NCBI GenBank assembly: GCA_963829835.1
Contig: CAWHKC010000004.1
Coordinates: 1,054,001-1,118,000, forward strand
DNA from: Berkiella sp963829835
Lineage (GTDB): Bacteria; Pseudomonadota; Gammaproteobacteria; Berkiellales; Berkiellaceae
Length of the DNA: 64,000 nt
Reading direction: 5' to 3'
Shown here: positions 62,170-64,000 of the stretch, piece by piece
How positions within the stretch are numbered: position 1 is the stretch's first letter
Layout of the letters: each line of letters opens with the position of its first letter
Made by a program: the position numbers and the translations under genes
The notes under the pieces: generated by a model
The model's input: only the letters and a program-made list of their open reading frames with translations
Databases searched by the model: none
Told to the model about the DNA's origin: nothing

Positions 62170-62643
62170 TCAAGCTGTCTTAGCAGGATAATATCCCCAA
62201 GCCTTTGCCATACGATAGATCTCAATTAGCTCATCTTCCCATTCAAGCCGTTGCGCCATCTGAAGAGCGAGCGCACTAAGATCACGATCTAATTGATCTA
62301 TTAATCCCAAAGCTTGATATTTATCATTAAAATCTAATGACGCGACGGTCGTATCCATTAAAGATTGTAATATACTCTTTGGTACATGCGTCATTGGGTG
62401 TTGGCATAGCTCAACAATATGAGTGATATGTTCATAAATTTCAAAATGACCCATAGAAACATAGTCAATAAGCAGCTGACAAAATTCCTGAAGGGTATCA
62501 AAAACTTGTGATTTTTCAGTTTTATCAAAAGGTCTCAAGCTGCAAAGATGGTTTAATGAAACAATAAGTTCTTGGCGCGCGGTTAACCATTTTTGAATTA
62601 GGCGTTCGCTGGTCTTTATCTTAGAGAATGGCTTGGGTTGCAT
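62170..62643 (-). CDS. rsd: Rsd/AlgQ-family anti-sigma factor
   Basis: A 157-residue helical protein of the Rsd/AlgQ family, with the characteristic block LQEFCQLLIDYVSMGHFEIYEHI and the N-terminal WLTARQELIVSLNHLC. Rsd binds the vegetative sigma factor and shifts RNA polymerase use in stationary phase. Length is typical. Confidence 0.9.
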   Translation of the reverse strand: MQPKPFSKIKTSERLIQKWLTARQELIVSLNHLCSLRPFDKTEKSQVFDTLQEFCQLLIDYVSMGHFEIYEHITHIVELCQHPMTHVPKSILQSLMDTTVASLDFNDKYQALGLIDQLDRDLSALALQMAQRLEWEDELIEIYRMAKAWGYYPAKTA

Positions 62644-63245
62644 GGCAACATCCCTCCTTGGTTGTTGTCCGGTTCTTTAAGTAAAGCTCGGGGTTTGGGC
62701 GCGTCAAGTTTGGGTCAACTACCTCTACGTGCCGCGACTAGTTCGCGGCATCTAGGCGGGACTTTTTGTAAGCCATGTCTCAAATTACTGTAGACACATC
62801 GCTATTCTGAGTTGAGTTATAAGCTAATATTGGTGCAGCGCAAGCAATCAAGTCATTGATAAACAACAAAAAAATTATTTATAACTTCGTTAGAAGGTAA
62901 AATGAATTTAAAAAAACAGCCCTTGTTATCCCAAGTGATTTTGATAGATTGGCAGGTATCCCATGTCAACGGATGGATATGGGAGCCAGCGTGGTAGCAA
63001 GGATTGTTGCCAGCACATCCGGCAAAGGATTGCCGACTTGTCTTCGGACAAGCCTAATTAAAGGGATAACGTTGCCGTGCAAGGTAAGGATACCACCCTA
63101 ACATAAAGGATTGGTTAGGTTGCAATGGTCAACAAGATGTGCGGGCTGGTAATTAACATGGATGAAAATGATGGGGTGGCCGCAGCTACCCTTTTTTTTT
63201 TTGCTCTTAGCAAAAAAACCTGGCGTAGCCCTTGGCGAAGACAGG
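62644..63245. other. Intergenic region with REP-like palindrome and short ORF
   Basis: About 600 bases. A REP-like palindrome TGCCGCGA-CTAGT-TCGCGGCA lies at 62730-62750. A 31-codon ORF (62902-62997, starting MNLKKQPLLSQ, with AAGG upstream) is possible but unsupported. Around 63000-63060 there are imperfect hairpins (TTGTCTTCGGACAAG). Apart from a T-run near 63190, nothing else stands out. Confidence 0.5.
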
Positions 63246-63743
63246 TCATCTTATGCTTTTGCTTCCCCACCATGGCAATAGACTTCCAATCGCCAGAAAA
63301 ATAAATGACGCTAAAGTCCACGCAGGTAAGGGTAGCCATAGAAACGCACTTTTATTCACAGTGCATTCGCCTGAGCCTTGTAAAATAATAACCAAAGCCT
63401 CAATCGGGGGTAATGTCCCAAACAAATAATTAAAGCCAGGGCCACAAGCGGGGACAAGTTCTGGAGGAAGATGGAGGATCCACAGATGGCGGGCTGAGGA
63501 TAAGATCCCAAGTACAGCAAGCCCAAATCCAATCAAGCTATAAACTTTTTGGCCATATCCTTTGGGGTTGTGGCAAAGTGCAATCAGAAAGAAAAAAGTT
63601 AGAATAATTACTACTATTCTGTCAATGATGCAAAGCGGGCAAGGTTCCCAATGAAATATAAACTGTAGAGCAAATGATGCACCTAACAGTAAAAGGGAAA
63701 AAGCGAATAAATAAAAGTAAAGTGGACGAATGGTTAATCTCAT
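63246..63743 (-). CDS. dsbB: Disulfide bond formation protein DsbB
   Basis: A 165-residue inner-membrane protein with four helices. The first redox pair is CPLC in HWEPCPLCIIDR; the second is Cys in VPACGPGFNYLF and Cys in GSGECTVNK. DsbB reoxidises DsbA and passes electrons to ubiquinone, fitting the dsbA gene at 37.6 kb. Length and motifs are normal. Confidence 0.93.
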   Translation of the reverse strand: MRLTIRPLYFYLFAFSLLLLGASFALQFIFHWEPCPLCIIDRIVVIILTFFFLIALCHNPKGYGQKVYSLIGFGLAVLGILSSARHLWILHLPPELVPACGPGFNYLFGTLPPIEALVIILQGSGECTVNKSAFLWLPLPAWTLASFIFLAIGSLLPWWGSKSIR

Positions 63744-63809
63744 GAGGTTGATGTGTCACTTTTTTTTAGCATAGCAGAAGCCCGTATTTAGTCCAATGAT
63801 AAAATATTA

Positions 63810-64000
63810 CTAAACCATTTCTTGTTGTGATAATAAGAATTCACCATGAAAAACACCAATGGCTGGGCCGGAAAGGAAAACGGAACGTTCGTCTTCCCAT
63901 TTGACGGTCAAGCCTCCTCCGGTCATATCTACCTTCACTTCTTTATTCAGCTCGCCATGTATCACACCAGCAACGACGCAAGCGCAGGCTGCAGTACCGC
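63810..64000 (-). CDS. dapF: Diaminopimelate epimerase, C-terminal part at window edge
   Basis: The last 62 residues of DapF. GTAACACVVAGV carries a catalytic Cys in the family context, followed by the typical TGGGLTVKW and SGPAIGVFHGEF. DapF converts LL- to meso-diaminopimelate for lysine and peptidoglycan synthesis. The gene continues beyond the right edge. Confidence 0.93.
   Translation of the reverse strand, partial: GTAACACVVAGVIHGELNKEVKVDMTGGGLTVKWEDERSVFLSGPAIGVFHGEFLLSQQEMV

Noticed and set aside
62902..62997. 31-codon ORF in the gap between rsd and dsbB.
   Set aside because: Only a weak ribosome site supports it; no motif or homologue recognised. Mentioned under the intergenic feature only.
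1..64000. tRNA, rRNA and CRISPR arrays.
   Set aside because: No cloverleaf, rRNA segment or regularly spaced direct repeat was seen on reading; a tRNAscan or CRISPR finder run would settle it.

Overview
The window is AT-rich and reads as a chromosome segment of a host-associated gammaproteobacterium, most likely in the order Legionellales (Legionella, Coxiella or Candidatus Berkiella type). This is inference. It rests on typical gammaproteobacterial housekeeping genes (engB–cytochrome c4–dsbA, rep, comM, ubiK, glnB, speE, fdxA, rsd, dsbB, dapF) interleaved with many eukaryote-like or effector-like genes: ankyrin proteins, a bZIP protein, tandem kinase domains, two ADP-ribosyltransferases, a CE-clan-like cysteine protease and two arylamine N-acetyltransferases. 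No tRNA, rRNA or CRISPR array was seen.

Layout. 0–7.5 kb: a partial unknown gene, a small ORF, an arylamine N-acetyltransferase, a 1482-residue ankyrin/hydrolase protein and a 253-residue protein with a near-textbook eukaryotic bZIP domain. 7.8–12.3 kb: a tightly packed operon of four membrane or membrane-anchored proteins (four-TM coiled-coil protein, VWA-like protein, four-TM coiled-coil protein resembling an ExbB/MotA-type subunit, MotB/TolR-like single-TM protein) plus a small basic ORF; the system is not recognised. 12.4–14.4 kb: an XRE–ImmA/IrrE protein overlapping a PIN-domain protein (toxin–antitoxin-like) and a zinc-ribbon protein. 14.6–16.7 kb: a pseudokinase–kinase tandem protein.

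16.9–26.6 kb is rearranged: an MFS transporter, the C-terminal half of a TraB/GumN protein, an IS66-family element with no visible target duplication and with tnpC convergent to tnpA/tnpB, an effector-like protein, a head-to-head junction of 5'-truncated scoB and a 5'-truncated exonuclease, umuC without umuD, and the N-terminal half of a TraB/GumN protein. 26.8–33.4 kb: a PAS–LuxR regulator, a second N-acetyltransferase, a DUF1622 protein, two tandem ADP-ribosyltransferase paralogues and an orphan HigA-like antitoxin with an operator inside its promoter spacer.

33.5–42 kb is mostly housekeeping: transporters, engB, cytochrome c4, dsbA, dam-type methylase, glutathionyl-hydroquinone reductase, YgjP-like metallopeptidase, and a regulator with two LuxR helix-turn-helix domains. 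42.4–46.3 kb: a frameshifted ankyrin protein, a DUF4143 ATPase with twin palindromes abutting its start codon, and a CE-clan-like protease. 46.4–64 kb is conserved chromosome with several families of small palindromic repeats in convergent gaps, a histone-H1-like protein, and dapF at the right edge.

The most interesting signals are the bacterial bZIP protein (candidate nuclear effector) and the unassigned four-gene membrane operon. Family assignments were made by eye from motifs; no database search was run.
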